DNA from: Desulfovibrio sp.
GTDB lineage: Bacteria > Desulfobacterota > Desulfovibrionia > Desulfovibrionales > Desulfovibrionaceae
DNA: 64,000 nucleotides
Direction of reading: 5' to 3'
NCBI RefSeq assembly: GCF_019422935.1
Contig: NZ_JAHZCJ010000011.1
Coordinates: 62,001 to 126,000 of the forward strand
Positions 16,801 to 24,281 of the stretch are shown here, one piece after another. Numbering within the stretch: the first letter of the stretch is position 1; the number at the start of each line of letters is the position of its first letter. Position numbers and translations under genes: made by a program. Under the pieces are notes generated by a model that saw only the letters and a program-made list of their open reading frames with translations, made no database searches and was not told the origin of the DNA.

Positions 16801-17062
16801 GCGCGTGTACGAACGCCTGAACTACCGCCTTCCACTGGACAATCTGGGCCAGGCCACCCTGGGCGAACCCAAGAGCGCCGACGGTCTGCAAGCCCTGCAA
16901 TGGTGGAAAGAAGGGAGGCTGGAAGATATCGCCACGTATTGCCGCAAGGATGTGGACATCACACGCCGCCTTTATCTGCACGGTCTGGAGCAGGGCTTTT
17001 TGCTGTTCAGCAACAAGGCTGGCTCCCGTGTGCGCGTTCCTGTGGATTTTCACCAGCGCTGA
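13823..17062 (+). CDS. MrfA-like DEAH helicase fused to a DEDDy 3'-5' exonuclease
   Basis: A 1079-aa two-part protein starting at GTG. The helicase core has motif I TPTASGKS (77-84), DEAH (189-192), motif III TAT (226-228) and motif VI QRGGRVGR (401-408). It is followed by a DUF1998/MZB zinc module with C739, C741, C745, C748 and C754. This order is that of MrfA (YprA) of Bacillus subtilis, a mitomycin-lesion repair helicase. After a low-complexity linker (about 805-895) comes an RNase H-like exonuclease: D907/E909 (FDVET), N966 and D971 (FNSLRFD), and Y1039-x3-D1043. In Bacillus the comparable nuclease, MrfB (YprB), is a separate gene. A DNA-crosslink or adduct repair role is inferred from that comparison. 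Confidence 0.85.
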   Translation: MSVGEYITALLASEKLGAQVTCHKLFPPVEPCYAPTRLPWPAAISRALEQRGINELYSHQALATDHIRAGHSIVAATPTASGKSLIYNLPVLDRYLRDRDARALYLFPLKALAQDQLGAFNALVEGWPKEARPTAALYDGDTTDHFRRKIRRNPPTVLISNPEMLHLGILPHHEQWAEFLAGLSHVVVDEAHTYRGVFGAHMAQVFRRLNRIAGRYGARPVYVLCTATVGNPGELAAALTGTDAPAATPALTGLDSPAQVPSSAPAARITDAPVVIDQSGAPQGPRHFVFLNPEQSPATAAIDLLKAALARNLRTIVYCRSRRMTELISLWAGQSGVFSERISAYRAGFLPEERRGIEARMASGELLAVVSTSALELGIDIGGLDVCILVGYPGTVMATLQRGGRVGRAQQESAVIVVAGEDALDQYFARNPEDFFSRPAEKAVVNPDNEVILTRHLECAAAEMPLTPGEAMLASPAARAAARALNAKGLLLQSADGTQLLAARKRPQRHVDLRGTGQTFSIEDQDGQIIGSVDGFRAWQETHPGAVYLHRGRSYVIEEMDPARARIVAKAAKVSWFTRTRGQKSTDILEEVERTSLGRVLVCRGRLRITDTVTGYEKRSTSGNRLLTITPLSAPPQVFETEGLWYVIPDSIRASLEERFLHYMGSIHALEHAAIGLLPLLIMADRNDFGGISTPLHAQTGLSGVFIYDGLPGGAGLTRQAFPDARALLEATFKAVAACPCEDGCPSCVHSPKCGSGNRPISKIGALELLREMLAPGTEGDALCRNLRISPAPDRLDMESLDAASALAAAPRPAVSALDFINEGSQTEAAHTAMEEESMSKKHSAPDNQNSLFGANGLAQSGSSGSTPAPQGATSGTPGAQRTTTFDAAGLLTHIPVPPPKNFVVFDVETRRSAAEVGGWNRADRMGVSVAVAYDSKADDYFSYQQEELPALFERLHASDLVVGFNSLRFDYAVLSPFALFDLRTLPSLDLLQRVYERLNYRLPLDNLGQATLGEPKSADGLQALQWWKEGRLEDIATYCRKDVDITRRLYLHGLEQGFLLFSNKAGSRVRVPVDFHQR
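16324..16339 (+). promoter_or_regulatory. Internal ribosome-binding site and ATG within the helicase-exonuclease gene
   Basis: GGAGG at 16324-16328 is followed after 8 nt by an in-frame ATG at 16337 (M839 of the long protein). This is stronger than the start signal of the full gene. Initiation here would give a 241-residue protein consisting of the linker plus the whole DEDDy exonuclease (16337-17062). Whether it is used is not shown by sequence. Confidence 0.5.
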
Positions 17063-17079
17063 GATCGCCTTAGCCGGAA

Positions 17080-17115
17080 AAAGCAAAACGCCCGCAATTG
17101 CGGGCGTTTTGCTTT
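17080..17115. terminator. Bidirectional terminator between the helicase and panB
   Basis: AAAGCAAAACGCCCGC and its exact complement flank an AATT loop, with A and T tracts at either end. It lies between convergent genes. Confidence 0.88.
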
Positions 17116-17137
17116 CAAATATCTGTGACAGGCAGCG

Positions 17138-17971
17138 TTATTTCAACTTTTTCAGCGTCTTCTCCATGCCTTCCGGCAGGGGATAGCCGTGATCCTCGCC
17201 GGGGAACGCGCCTGCGCGCACTTCACGCGCATAGGCCTCCACCGCCGAGCGCAGGCTCGCGCCCACTTCGCCAAAGCGTTTGACGAAGCGCGGCAGGTGG
17301 CTCAGGGTCATGCCCGTCATATCCTGCCACACCAGCACCTGACCATCGCAGCCAGCGCCTGCGCCGATGCCGATAACCGGGATGGACAGGGCCTGGGTCA
17401 CGCGCTCGGCCAGGGGCGCGGGCACGCATTCCAGCACCAGGGCGAAAGCCCCGGCTTCTTGCAGGGTGCGGGCATCGTCCAGCAGTTTCTGAGCCGCAGC
17501 CATGCTTTTGCCCTGCACCTTGAACCCGCCAAAAGCGTTCACCGATTGCGGCGTGAGGCCAAGATGCCCCATGACGGGAATGGAGGCCCGCGTCAGCGCC
17601 CGCACTTCTGCGGCAAATTCCGCGCCGCCTTCAAGCTTGACCGCCTGGGCGCGGCCTTCTGTCATGAGCCGCCCGGCGTTGCGCACGGTTTCTTCCACAG
17701 AAACATGGTAGCTCATAAAGGGCATGTCGCAGACCACAAGGGCTTTTTGCGCACCGCGTGCCACGGCGGCGCAGTGGCGCACCATGTCGTCCACAGTGAC
17801 GGAAAGCGTGTCGGGATAGCCCAGCATCACCATGCCCAACGAATCACCAACAAGCAGGGCATCCACCCCGGCCATGTCCATGACCCGCGCGGTGCTGTAG
17901 TCATAAGCCGTCAGCATGACGAGCTTTTCCTGCCCTTTGGCCTCGCGGAAGGTAACTATGGTGTTCTTCAT
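17138..17971 (-). CDS. panB: 3-methyl-2-oxobutanoate hydroxymethyltransferase (ketopantoate)
   Basis: A 277-aa TIM-barrel enzyme for the first committed step of pantothenate synthesis: 5,10-methylene-THF plus alpha-ketoisovalerate gives ketopantoate. Conserved segments are LTAYDYSTARVMDMAGVDALLVGDSLGM, the D-M-P-F-M-S-Y loop, AVKLEGG with the catalytic lysine and glutamate, MGHLGLTPQSV and IPVIGIGAGAGCDGQVLV. Length matches PanB. Its ATG overlaps the stop of the agmatinase by 4 bp, so the two are one operon. No panC or panD is in view. Confidence 0.95.
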   Translation of the reverse strand: MKNTIVTFREAKGQEKLVMLTAYDYSTARVMDMAGVDALLVGDSLGMVMLGYPDTLSVTVDDMVRHCAAVARGAQKALVVCDMPFMSYHVSVEETVRNAGRLMTEGRAQAVKLEGGAEFAAEVRALTRASIPVMGHLGLTPQSVNAFGGFKVQGKSMAAAQKLLDDARTLQEAGAFALVLECVPAPLAERVTQALSIPVIGIGAGAGCDGQVLVWQDMTGMTLSHLPRFVKRFGEVGASLRSAVEAYAREVRAGAFPGEDHGYPLPEGMEKTLKKLK

Positions 17972-18855
17972 GACTGAGCCTCCTTCTGGTTGGCATCGTG
18001 GGCCAGACCCATGATGAGGTGGGTAAGCTTGGCAGCCGTAAAGTCCGCATGGTGCAGGCCCTCAATGGGGGCCAGTTCCACCACGTCCAGTCCCACCACA
18101 CGGCGACCCGCCACGCAGCGTTCCAGCATGTACTGGGCCTCGCGCCAGTTGATGCCGCCGGGCGAGGGCGTTCCTGTTGCTGGCATGATGGACGAATCAA
18201 GCCCGTCCACATCAAAGGTGATGTAAATGTTCTTGGGGAAATCCTCGGGCAGGGGCAGCTCCGGCAGGCCCACGCGGGCAAGGAAGTAGGCGTCGTAATG
18301 GGTGACGTTGAACTTCTTGCGGATCTCGGCTTCTTCCCGGCAGAAATCGCGCACGGCAAACTGCGTGAGCGGCAGGCCGAGGTCGGCCACGGCGCGGTAC
18401 ATGACGCTGGCGTGTGAAAAGGGGCTGCCCTCATACTGGGGCCGCAGGTCGGCGTGGGCGTCAAACTGCACAACGCCAAAGGGTTCGCCCGTTTTTTCAG
18501 CCTGCCGGGCCAGCGCACGTAAGGCCCCGAGCGTCACGGTATGCTCGCCGCCCAACACCACAGGCACTGCCTCGCAGGCAATGGCATGGGCCACAGCGGC
18601 CTCTATGCGGTCAAGCGTGTCGGTTATGGGGCCAGCGCAGTCCACGGCCTGAGCGGTAAAAAAACCTGACTCGCCAGGTGCGAATCCGCATTCCCAGGCT
18701 TCAAGCTGATGCGAGGCGGCAAGCAGAGCCTGAGGGCCTTTGACCGTGCCGCCGCCATAAGAAACGCTCTGCTCCAGAGGAACGGGGATAATGTGAAACC
18801 CTGCTTGCTCCGGCGCAGACTGGGGATATTCAGAAGCCAGAAACTTGTCTTGCAT
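17968..18855 (-). CDS. speB: Agmatinase / ureohydrolase
   Basis: A 295-aa Mn2+ enzyme that hydrolyses agmatine to putrescine and urea. Ligand motifs are complete: GGEHTVT, FDAHADLRPQYEGS with the SHASVM segment, and FDVDGLDSSIMPATGTPSPGG. ATG 18855 is preceded by AGGAT; the frame is open further upstream to 18978 but without start signals, and an intrinsic terminator lies inside that extension. It is followed by overlapping panB. A carboxynorspermidine dehydrogenase-type gene at 48.5-49.7 kb could use the putrescine formed. A related guanidino substrate cannot be excluded. Confidence 0.9.
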   Translation of the reverse strand: MQDKFLASEYPQSAPEQAGFHIIPVPLEQSVSYGGGTVKGPQALLAASHQLEAWECGFAPGESGFFTAQAVDCAGPITDTLDRIEAAVAHAIACEAVPVVLGGEHTVTLGALRALARQAEKTGEPFGVVQFDAHADLRPQYEGSPFSHASVMYRAVADLGLPLTQFAVRDFCREEAEIRKKFNVTHYDAYFLARVGLPELPLPEDFPKNIYITFDVDGLDSSIMPATGTPSPGGINWREAQYMLERCVAGRRVVGLDVVELAPIEGLHHADFTAAKLTHLIMGLAHDANQKEAQS

Positions 18856-18878
18856 GTGATCCTGCCGTGATTTGACAT

Positions 18879-18913
18879 AAAAAAACGGCCCGCTTGGGGA
18901 GGCAGGCCGTTTT
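18879..18913 (-). terminator. Intrinsic terminator in the agmatinase leader (attenuator candidate)
   Basis: On the minus strand a stem (AAACGGCCTGC with GCGGGCCGTTT, one bulge) is followed by seven T residues at 18885-18879. This lies only 23 nt before the speB ATG at 18855, too close for a promoter to fit between. Transcription of speB-panB must therefore read through it. Confidence 0.6.
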
Positions 18914-18974
18914 GGTTGGAGGAGACTGTCAGCAAAAGAAAGGAAGGTACTTTCCAAGCTGCAATGGCCGTGCC

Positions 18975-19016
18975 ACAAAAAGCAGCATACGAATAATCAT
19001 ATAACATGCTGCTTTT
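18975..19016. terminator. AT-rich terminator-like hairpin
   Basis: AAAAAGCAGCAT and ATGCTGCTTTTT are perfect complements around an 18-base loop, with T runs in both orientations. On the minus strand it lies about 110 bp after the hypothetical gene ending at 19128 and upstream of the speB leader, so it probably ends the former's transcript. Confidence 0.6.
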
Positions 19017-19127
19017 TATTGGTAATTTTTTACAGCCTCGCAATGGGCGCGTTAAAAATGTTTAACCCCTCGTACCTGCGCCCTGCCTGGAAGGCGCAAA
19101 ACTGTACAAAATATTTTCTTGCACAGC

Positions 19128-19664
19128 CTACTGCACAGTATCCTTGCCCGGGGCAACAGCCGCACCCTGCAAAGAAAGGGAAAGCTTTTCGGCCAGTTCG
19201 CGCGCGGCGGGCGTATTGCGCCATTCGTCAAAGAGTTTCTGCCAGCCGCCAAAATCCACAAAGTTGCGGTCAAGCTGTGCTTCGTGCATCTGCACCCAGG
19301 CGTTGAAAAGCTGCATCTGCACCTGGAAGGTGGCGCTCTCAAAAATCATGGCCGCAGAATCGCGGGGCATGACCTGACCGTCCACATGGGCCAGAACGAA
19401 ATTACAGACCGCGCGGCGGGAGGTTTCAAAGGTCACTTCCTGACCATTCATGTCTTCTGCCAGTGGCAGCAGGCGCGGAAACATCTCGCTGATGCGTTCC
19501 ATGGCCTTGACCGGCACGGCGATGAACAGTGCGGGCTGGCCATCCGCAGCGGCAGGAGCATCGGGCTTTTCAGAGATGAAATAAAAACGCAGCCAGTTCT
19601 CGAACATTACGGCTTCCAGAACCTTGGCAACGCCATTCTGAAATTGTTCTTGAGCTTCGGGCAT
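19128..19664 (-). CDS. Conserved hypothetical protein
   Basis: A 178-aa soluble protein whose family I do not recognise. It is mixed alpha-rich with no signal peptide. An N-terminal helix (EQFQNGVAKVLEAVMFENWLRFYFI) precedes a Pro/Ala loop, an amphipathic helix region rich in Met and Phe, and a Trp-containing C-terminal part (GGWQKLFDEWRNTPAARELAEKLSLSL). GGGAG precedes the ATG. It follows the methyltransferase gene by 10 bp on the same strand, so the two are likely cotranscribed. Confidence 0.7.
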   Translation of the reverse strand: MPEAQEQFQNGVAKVLEAVMFENWLRFYFISEKPDAPAAADGQPALFIAVPVKAMERISEMFPRLLPLAEDMNGQEVTFETSRRAVCNFVLAHVDGQVMPRDSAAMIFESATFQVQMQLFNAWVQMHEAQLDRNFVDFGGWQKLFDEWRNTPAARELAEKLSLSLQGAAVAPGKDTVQ

Positions 19665-19674
19665 GGAGACTCCC

Positions 19675-20442
19675 TTAGTGTTTTACGGCCACGACCCGCA
19701 GCCGCCGATAATCAGCAATCCAACCGTCGTTATTCCACATGGATGCGCGCAGGGCATCCGCCACGGCGGCAAAAACTTTTTCCTGAGCCTCTGGGGCCAC
19801 GCAATCCAGATCCTGGGCAAAAAACTGGGCCATCCAGCGGGCAAGGCCTTCTTCCCCGCCTTTGAGAGGGGTGGGCCTGTCGTATTCTTCCGCCAGCCGC
19901 ACGGAAAATCCGTGGCGGCTCAGCAGGGCCGCATATTCCTGCGCCGAGGGAAAATAAAAACGCTCGCTGTTCAGATGCGCCGGGCCAATGCCCTCCCCCA
20001 CCAGCGCGGCCTGAAAGGCCGCCCCAAAGGCAGCGCGGATACGCCCGATGTTACCTTGCGCGCCAAATTCGCACACCAGCAGGCCGCCGGGGCGCAGCGC
20101 CCGCGCCATGACGGCGGTCAAGCGCTCCTGATCTTCTATCCAGTGCAGCGCGGCGTTGGAAAACAGCGCGTCCACGCAGCCGTTCCACGGCATGTCGCAG
20201 GCGTCCATTACCAGAAATTCCACTCGCGGCAGACGCATCCTGGCCTGCACGATCATGTCGGGCGAGGCGTCAATGCCCACCACGCGGGCGGCTCTGGCGG
20301 TCAAGGCTTCTGTCAGTGCGCCAGTGCCGCAGCCTACGTCAACAACAAAGCCCAAACCATCGGGCAGCAGCCCCAGCAGGTTTTCACCGTAGGCTGCCAC
20401 AAAGTCGTGGCTCTGGTCATAAAGACGGGCATCCCAATCCAT
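19675..20442 (-). CDS. Class I SAM methyltransferase (trans-aconitate methyltransferase-like)
   Basis: A 255-aa soluble enzyme. The SAM-binding motif I VVDVGCGTGALTEAL lies at about residues 34-48 after an N-terminal WDARLYDQSHDFVAAYGENLL segment. Motif II is VVGIDASPDMI, and SNAALHWIED is the HW-type motif of the Tam subgroup. ATG 20442 has GGGAG about 11 nt upstream; the frame extends further but without start signals. Small carboxylates such as trans-aconitate are methylated by relatives; the substrate here is not certain. It is followed closely by a conserved hypothetical gene. Confidence 0.8.
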   Translation of the reverse strand: MDWDARLYDQSHDFVAAYGENLLGLLPDGLGFVVDVGCGTGALTEALTARAARVVGIDASPDMIVQARMRLPRVEFLVMDACDMPWNGCVDALFSNAALHWIEDQERLTAVMARALRPGGLLVCEFGAQGNIGRIRAAFGAAFQAALVGEGIGPAHLNSERFYFPSAQEYAALLSRHGFSVRLAEEYDRPTPLKGGEEGLARWMAQFFAQDLDCVAPEAQEKVFAAVADALRASMWNNDGWIADYRRLRVVAVKH

Positions 20443-20575
20443 GAATCCGATTCTCCCTGCGCGGCGAAAAAAAGCGCAAGCGCCACTTGTTGTAAACATC
20501 AGACTACAGCGCGTCAATGCGGCGGGCTGATTTGCAGCAACAATGCCGCCCGCTCCCTGCCAGAAATGATCGTGC

Positions 20576-21832
20576 TCAGGCCTGCTTTTCCCGTACGGCG
20601 CGCTTTTGCATTTCGCTGTTGCCAACTTGTCCGAGCACTGCGGCGGCAAGCCCCGTGCAGGCGCTCACGAGGCCCAGCGGCACGGCGGTATCGCCCCCGG
20701 CCAGCCCCACAAGGGGGGAGGTGCACGCGCCAAAAATAAAGACCGCCACGCCCAGAATGCCCGAGGCCGTTCCCGCGCCAACATTTTGCGCGCTGATGCC
20801 AAGCGTAAAGCTGGTGGGGAGCGTCATGCCCTGGAGGGCGATCATGAAAAACAGCCCCACGAGCAGCGGCAAGGGGGAAGCTGGCGCGATCACCGTCACG
20901 GCCAGTACGCCAAGGCAGGCCGCGCAACGCAGCGTGTTGCCGATTTGCAGCAAACGGGCTTCGCCAAAACGGCGCGACAGCCGGGCCGTGGCAAGGGCAA
21001 CAAACATGACGCTCAAGGCGTTGCAGCCAAAAATGACGCTGTAGCCCTGCGGCGAAATGCCGTACATGCCCTGCAGCACAAAGGGCGAGGCCGCCACGTA
21101 ACCAAAAAATCCGCCCATGGTGAAACCCTGCACGCCCACATAACACATGAAGGGTTTTTGCCGCAAAAGCTCGCCCATGGCCTTCCACGAAGCGCGCAAA
21201 CCACCCTCGCGGCGCATGGTTTCCGGCAGAGTTTCCGACAGGCCTATGGCGCTCAGCACGATCAGCAGCACCCCAAAACCCGTCAGAAAATAAAAAATCA
21301 GGGGCCAGCCGCTCAAGGACGCCAGCCAGCCGCCCAGGAGCGGCCCGGTAATGGGCGCAATGCCGTTGACCGCCATGAGCAGGCTCATGAAGTTGGTCAG
21401 CTCCGGCCCGCGAAACAGATCGCAAGCCATGGCGCGGGCCAGCACAATGCCCCCTGCCCCGCCCAACCCCTGCGCAAACCGCAGGGCAATAAAGCTATTG
21501 CCCGTTTTGGCCGCAGCGCAACAGATGGAAGCCAGCGTAAAAAAGATCAGCGCCATGAACAGCGGCTTGCGCCGCCCGGTGGAATCTGAAATGGGCCCCA
21601 CAAACAATTGCCCGAGGGCCATGCCCAGCAGACAGGCCGTGATGGTCAACTGCGTTGTTGCCGTGGAGATATTAAGGTCTGCCGCCAGCGCGGGCAGGCT
21701 TGGCAGATAGGTATCAGTACACAGCGGGCCAAAAGCGGCCATCATGCCCAGCAGGAGCGCCAGAAACAGCCTGCGGCGGCGGGGCAGCCTTGCGCCGGCA
21801 CCCACAATATAATCATTTTCCGTAATGCGCAT
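20576..21832 (-). CDS. MFS multidrug efflux transporter, Bcr/CflA type
   Basis: A 418-aa inner-membrane drug:H+ antiporter with twelve predicted helices. Signatures are AFGPLCTDTYLPSLPALAADL in the first helix region, ALGQLFVGPISDSTGRRKPLF (motif A) and RFAQGLGGAGGIVLARAMACDLFRG, which together define the Bcr/CflA subgroup of DHA1. AGGA lies before the ATG at 21832. It is divergent from the UvrD-like gene. Substrates of relatives include bicyclomycin, chloramphenicol and sulfonamides; the one used here is unknown. Confidence 0.9.
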   Translation of the reverse strand: MRITENDYIVGAGARLPRRRRLFLALLLGMMAAFGPLCTDTYLPSLPALAADLNISTATTQLTITACLLGMALGQLFVGPISDSTGRRKPLFMALIFFTLASICCAAAKTGNSFIALRFAQGLGGAGGIVLARAMACDLFRGPELTNFMSLLMAVNGIAPITGPLLGGWLASLSGWPLIFYFLTGFGVLLIVLSAIGLSETLPETMRREGGLRASWKAMGELLRQKPFMCYVGVQGFTMGGFFGYVAASPFVLQGMYGISPQGYSVIFGCNALSVMFVALATARLSRRFGEARLLQIGNTLRCAACLGVLAVTVIAPASPLPLLVGLFFMIALQGMTLPTSFTLGISAQNVGAGTASGILGVAVFIFGACTSPLVGLAGGDTAVPLGLVSACTGLAAAVLGQVGNSEMQKRAVREKQA

Positions 21833-21949
21833 GTTCGTCCTTTTTCTTTTCTTTGCGCGATATTCGGGACGGACGCTGGCAAAGTCAAGGGCGGGGAATG
21901 CCCCTGTGCGGCTCTGGTATGCGCTGCCGCCTTATGCTACCCTGCGCCC

Positions 21950-24280
21950 ATGATTGATTACGCTCAAGCCCTTAACGAAGCCCAGTACGAGGCAGCCACC
22001 TGCGGCGATGGCCCGGTTCTGGTTGTGGCAGGTGCAGGCAGCGGCAAAACCCGCACCATCGTCTACCGTCTGGCATGGCTGGCAGAGCACGGCATCGAAC
22101 CTGACGCCATGCTCCTGCTCACCTTTACCCGCAAGGCCGCGCAGGAAATGCTGCACCGCGCGGGCCTGCTGCTCAATCAGGGGCTTGCGGGCGTGCAGGG
22201 CGGCACCTTCCACGCCTTTGGCTTTGGGGCGCTCAGGCGCTGGAAACCCGAATGGCTTGGCGACAGACCCTTCACAGTCATGGACTCCGCCGACATCAAC
22301 GAGGCGGTCAAGCACTGCAAGGATCAGCTCAAGCTGGGCAAGGGGGACAGGTCGTTTCCCAAGACCCAGAGCATTGTGGGGCTACTGAGCAAGGCCCGCA
22401 ACAAGGAGCTGCCGCTGGACGAAGTGCTGCGGCGCGAGGCCTTTCACCTGCTGCCCCATGCCGATGGTCTGGCACGGCTGGGTGATGCCTACAATGCCTA
22501 CCGCCGCGACAAGGGCCTGCTGGATTACGATGATCTGCTGTTCGAGCTTGAGGCCCTGCTGCGTGAAAATCCGCTGGCGGCCGCCTCGCTGCGGCAGAGG
22601 TTCAGCCATATTCTTGTGGACGAATATCAGGATACCAACCTGGTTCAGGCCCGCATTGTGCGCCTGCTGGCAGGGCCGTTGGACGGCCCCCCAGGCAACG
22701 TCATGGCCGTGGGCGACGAAGCCCAGTCCATCTATGCCTTTCGCGGCGCCAATGTGCGCAACATATTGGACTTCCCCACGCTTTTTCCCGGCGCGCGTGT
22801 TGTACGGCTGGAAGAAAACTATCGCTCCACCAAGCCCGTGCTGGATGTGGCCAACAACCTGCTCTCCCACGCCGCAGAATCTTTCCGCAAAAATCTGTTC
22901 ACGCGCAAGGAAGGCGGCGACCCGGTACGCCTTGTGACCCCGCTCAGCGACATGAGTCAGGCCAAGCTGGTGGTGCGCCGGGTTGAAGAACTGCTGGCTA
23001 CCCATCTGCCGCACGAAATCGCGGTGCTGTTCCGCGCGGGCTTCCATTCCTATAATCTGGAAATGGCCCTCAATCAGGCGGGCATTGCCTTTCGCAAATA
23101 CGGGGGGCTGCGCTATACCGAGGCTGCCCACGTCAAGGATGTTATCGCCTACGCCCGCCTGCTGCTCAACCCGCTCGACCTGCCCGCCTTTGCCCGCGTG
23201 GCGGCCCAGCACAGCGGCATTGGCCCCAAGACGGTGGAAAAACTCTATGCCGTGGCCCGTAGCGGCGACCAGAAATCCACAGAAAAAGCCTTTGCCAAGT
23301 TTCCGGGTTTTCTGGAAGACATGCGCTTTGTGGACGACCTGCGCGCCCGGCCCATGCCGCCCTCGGCCACGCTGTCGTCCGTTCTTGAGCATTACCGCCC
23401 TCGCCTCGAGGCCCTCTACCCGGAAGACTGGCCCCGCCGCCAGCAAGGGCTGGAAGAAATCATCCAGATGGCCTCCGGCTACAGCGAACTGGATCTTTTT
23501 GTGGCAGATCTGGCCCTTGAAGCGCCGGACGATGACGAGGCCGACAGCAACGAAGGCAAGATCACCCTTTCCACAGTGCATTCGGCCAAGGGGCTGGAGT
23601 GGAACGCCGTCCTGATCATTGATCTGGTGGAAGACCGCTTTCCTTCGCGCCACGCTCTGGCCCGGCCAGAAGATTTTGAAGAAGAGCGCCGCCTCATGTA
23701 CGTGGCCTGCACCCGCGCGCGCCAGTGCCTTGACCTCTACGCCCCTGCCTCGCTCTACAACAGGGCCGAGCGTGGCAGTCAGCATGTGAGCCAAAGCCCC
23801 TTTGTGCGCGAGCTTGCGCCCGGTATGGTTGAAGAGTGGATTGAAGGCTTCGGCGGTACGCTCTCGCGCCGCAGCGTTGGCGGCGTGGGCTTTGGGCGCA
23901 AAACTGCCATGCCTCCTGCTGGCGGCCTTGGCGGCGCGCAAGGCTTTTCGGGCGGGCTTTTGCCGCGTCCGCAGCGCCCGCCGAGCCACGATGCCTATGA
24001 CGATTGCCAGCTTGCGCCAGACGATGCGCCGGTGAATGCGCCAGCAAGCGGCTCGGGCAAGCAGACTTTTCCCTTTGCGACCCCCGCGTCCGCCCCTGCG
24101 GCAGCGCAGGGGAGTTCAAGGCCGCAGGCCGCAGGCGATGGCGAACTGTGCTACTGCCGTCACCGTATTTTCGGGCGCGGCAAGATCGTGCGTCATTTGC
24201 CGCCGGACAAGGTACAGGTGAATTTCCCCGGCTTCGGCCTCAAGGTCATCCTGAGCGAATATCTGATTCTGGAGAGCTGA
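21950..24280 (+). CDS. UvrD/Rep-family superfamily 1 DNA helicase
   Basis: A 776-aa 3'-5' helicase. Walker A GAGSGKT lies at 28-34, motif II DEYQDT at 224-229, followed by GDEAQSIYAFRGA (motif III), LEENYRST (IV), TVHSAKGLEWNAVLI (V) and YVACTRARQ (VI). An unstructured Pro/Gly/Ala stretch (about 620-710) separates the core from a short Tudor-like end (YCRHRIFGRGKIVRHLPPDKVQVNFPGFGLKVI), as in UvrD/PcrA. ATG 21950 has no clear Shine-Dalgarno; the frame extends back to 21608 but into a region antisense to the efflux gene. Role: repair or replication-fork clearing. thiL follows after 1 bp. Confidence 0.9.
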   Translation: MIDYAQALNEAQYEAATCGDGPVLVVAGAGSGKTRTIVYRLAWLAEHGIEPDAMLLLTFTRKAAQEMLHRAGLLLNQGLAGVQGGTFHAFGFGALRRWKPEWLGDRPFTVMDSADINEAVKHCKDQLKLGKGDRSFPKTQSIVGLLSKARNKELPLDEVLRREAFHLLPHADGLARLGDAYNAYRRDKGLLDYDDLLFELEALLRENPLAAASLRQRFSHILVDEYQDTNLVQARIVRLLAGPLDGPPGNVMAVGDEAQSIYAFRGANVRNILDFPTLFPGARVVRLEENYRSTKPVLDVANNLLSHAAESFRKNLFTRKEGGDPVRLVTPLSDMSQAKLVVRRVEELLATHLPHEIAVLFRAGFHSYNLEMALNQAGIAFRKYGGLRYTEAAHVKDVIAYARLLLNPLDLPAFARVAAQHSGIGPKTVEKLYAVARSGDQKSTEKAFAKFPGFLEDMRFVDDLRARPMPPSATLSSVLEHYRPRLEALYPEDWPRRQQGLEEIIQMASGYSELDLFVADLALEAPDDDEADSNEGKITLSTVHSAKGLEWNAVLIIDLVEDRFPSRHALARPEDFEEERRLMYVACTRARQCLDLYAPASLYNRAERGSQHVSQSPFVRELAPGMVEEWIEGFGGTLSRRSVGGVGFGRKTAMPPAGGLGGAQGFSGGLLPRPQRPPSHDAYDDCQLAPDDAPVNAPASGSGKQTFPFATPASAPAAAQGSSRPQAAGDGELCYCRHRIFGRGKIVRHLPPDKVQVNFPGFGLKVILSEYLILES

Positions 24281-24281
24281 T

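Noticed and set aside
15290-17086. 598-codon minus-strand open frame opposite the helicase-exonuclease
   Set aside because: Antisense to conserved helicase and nuclease motifs, with no recognised domain or start signal.
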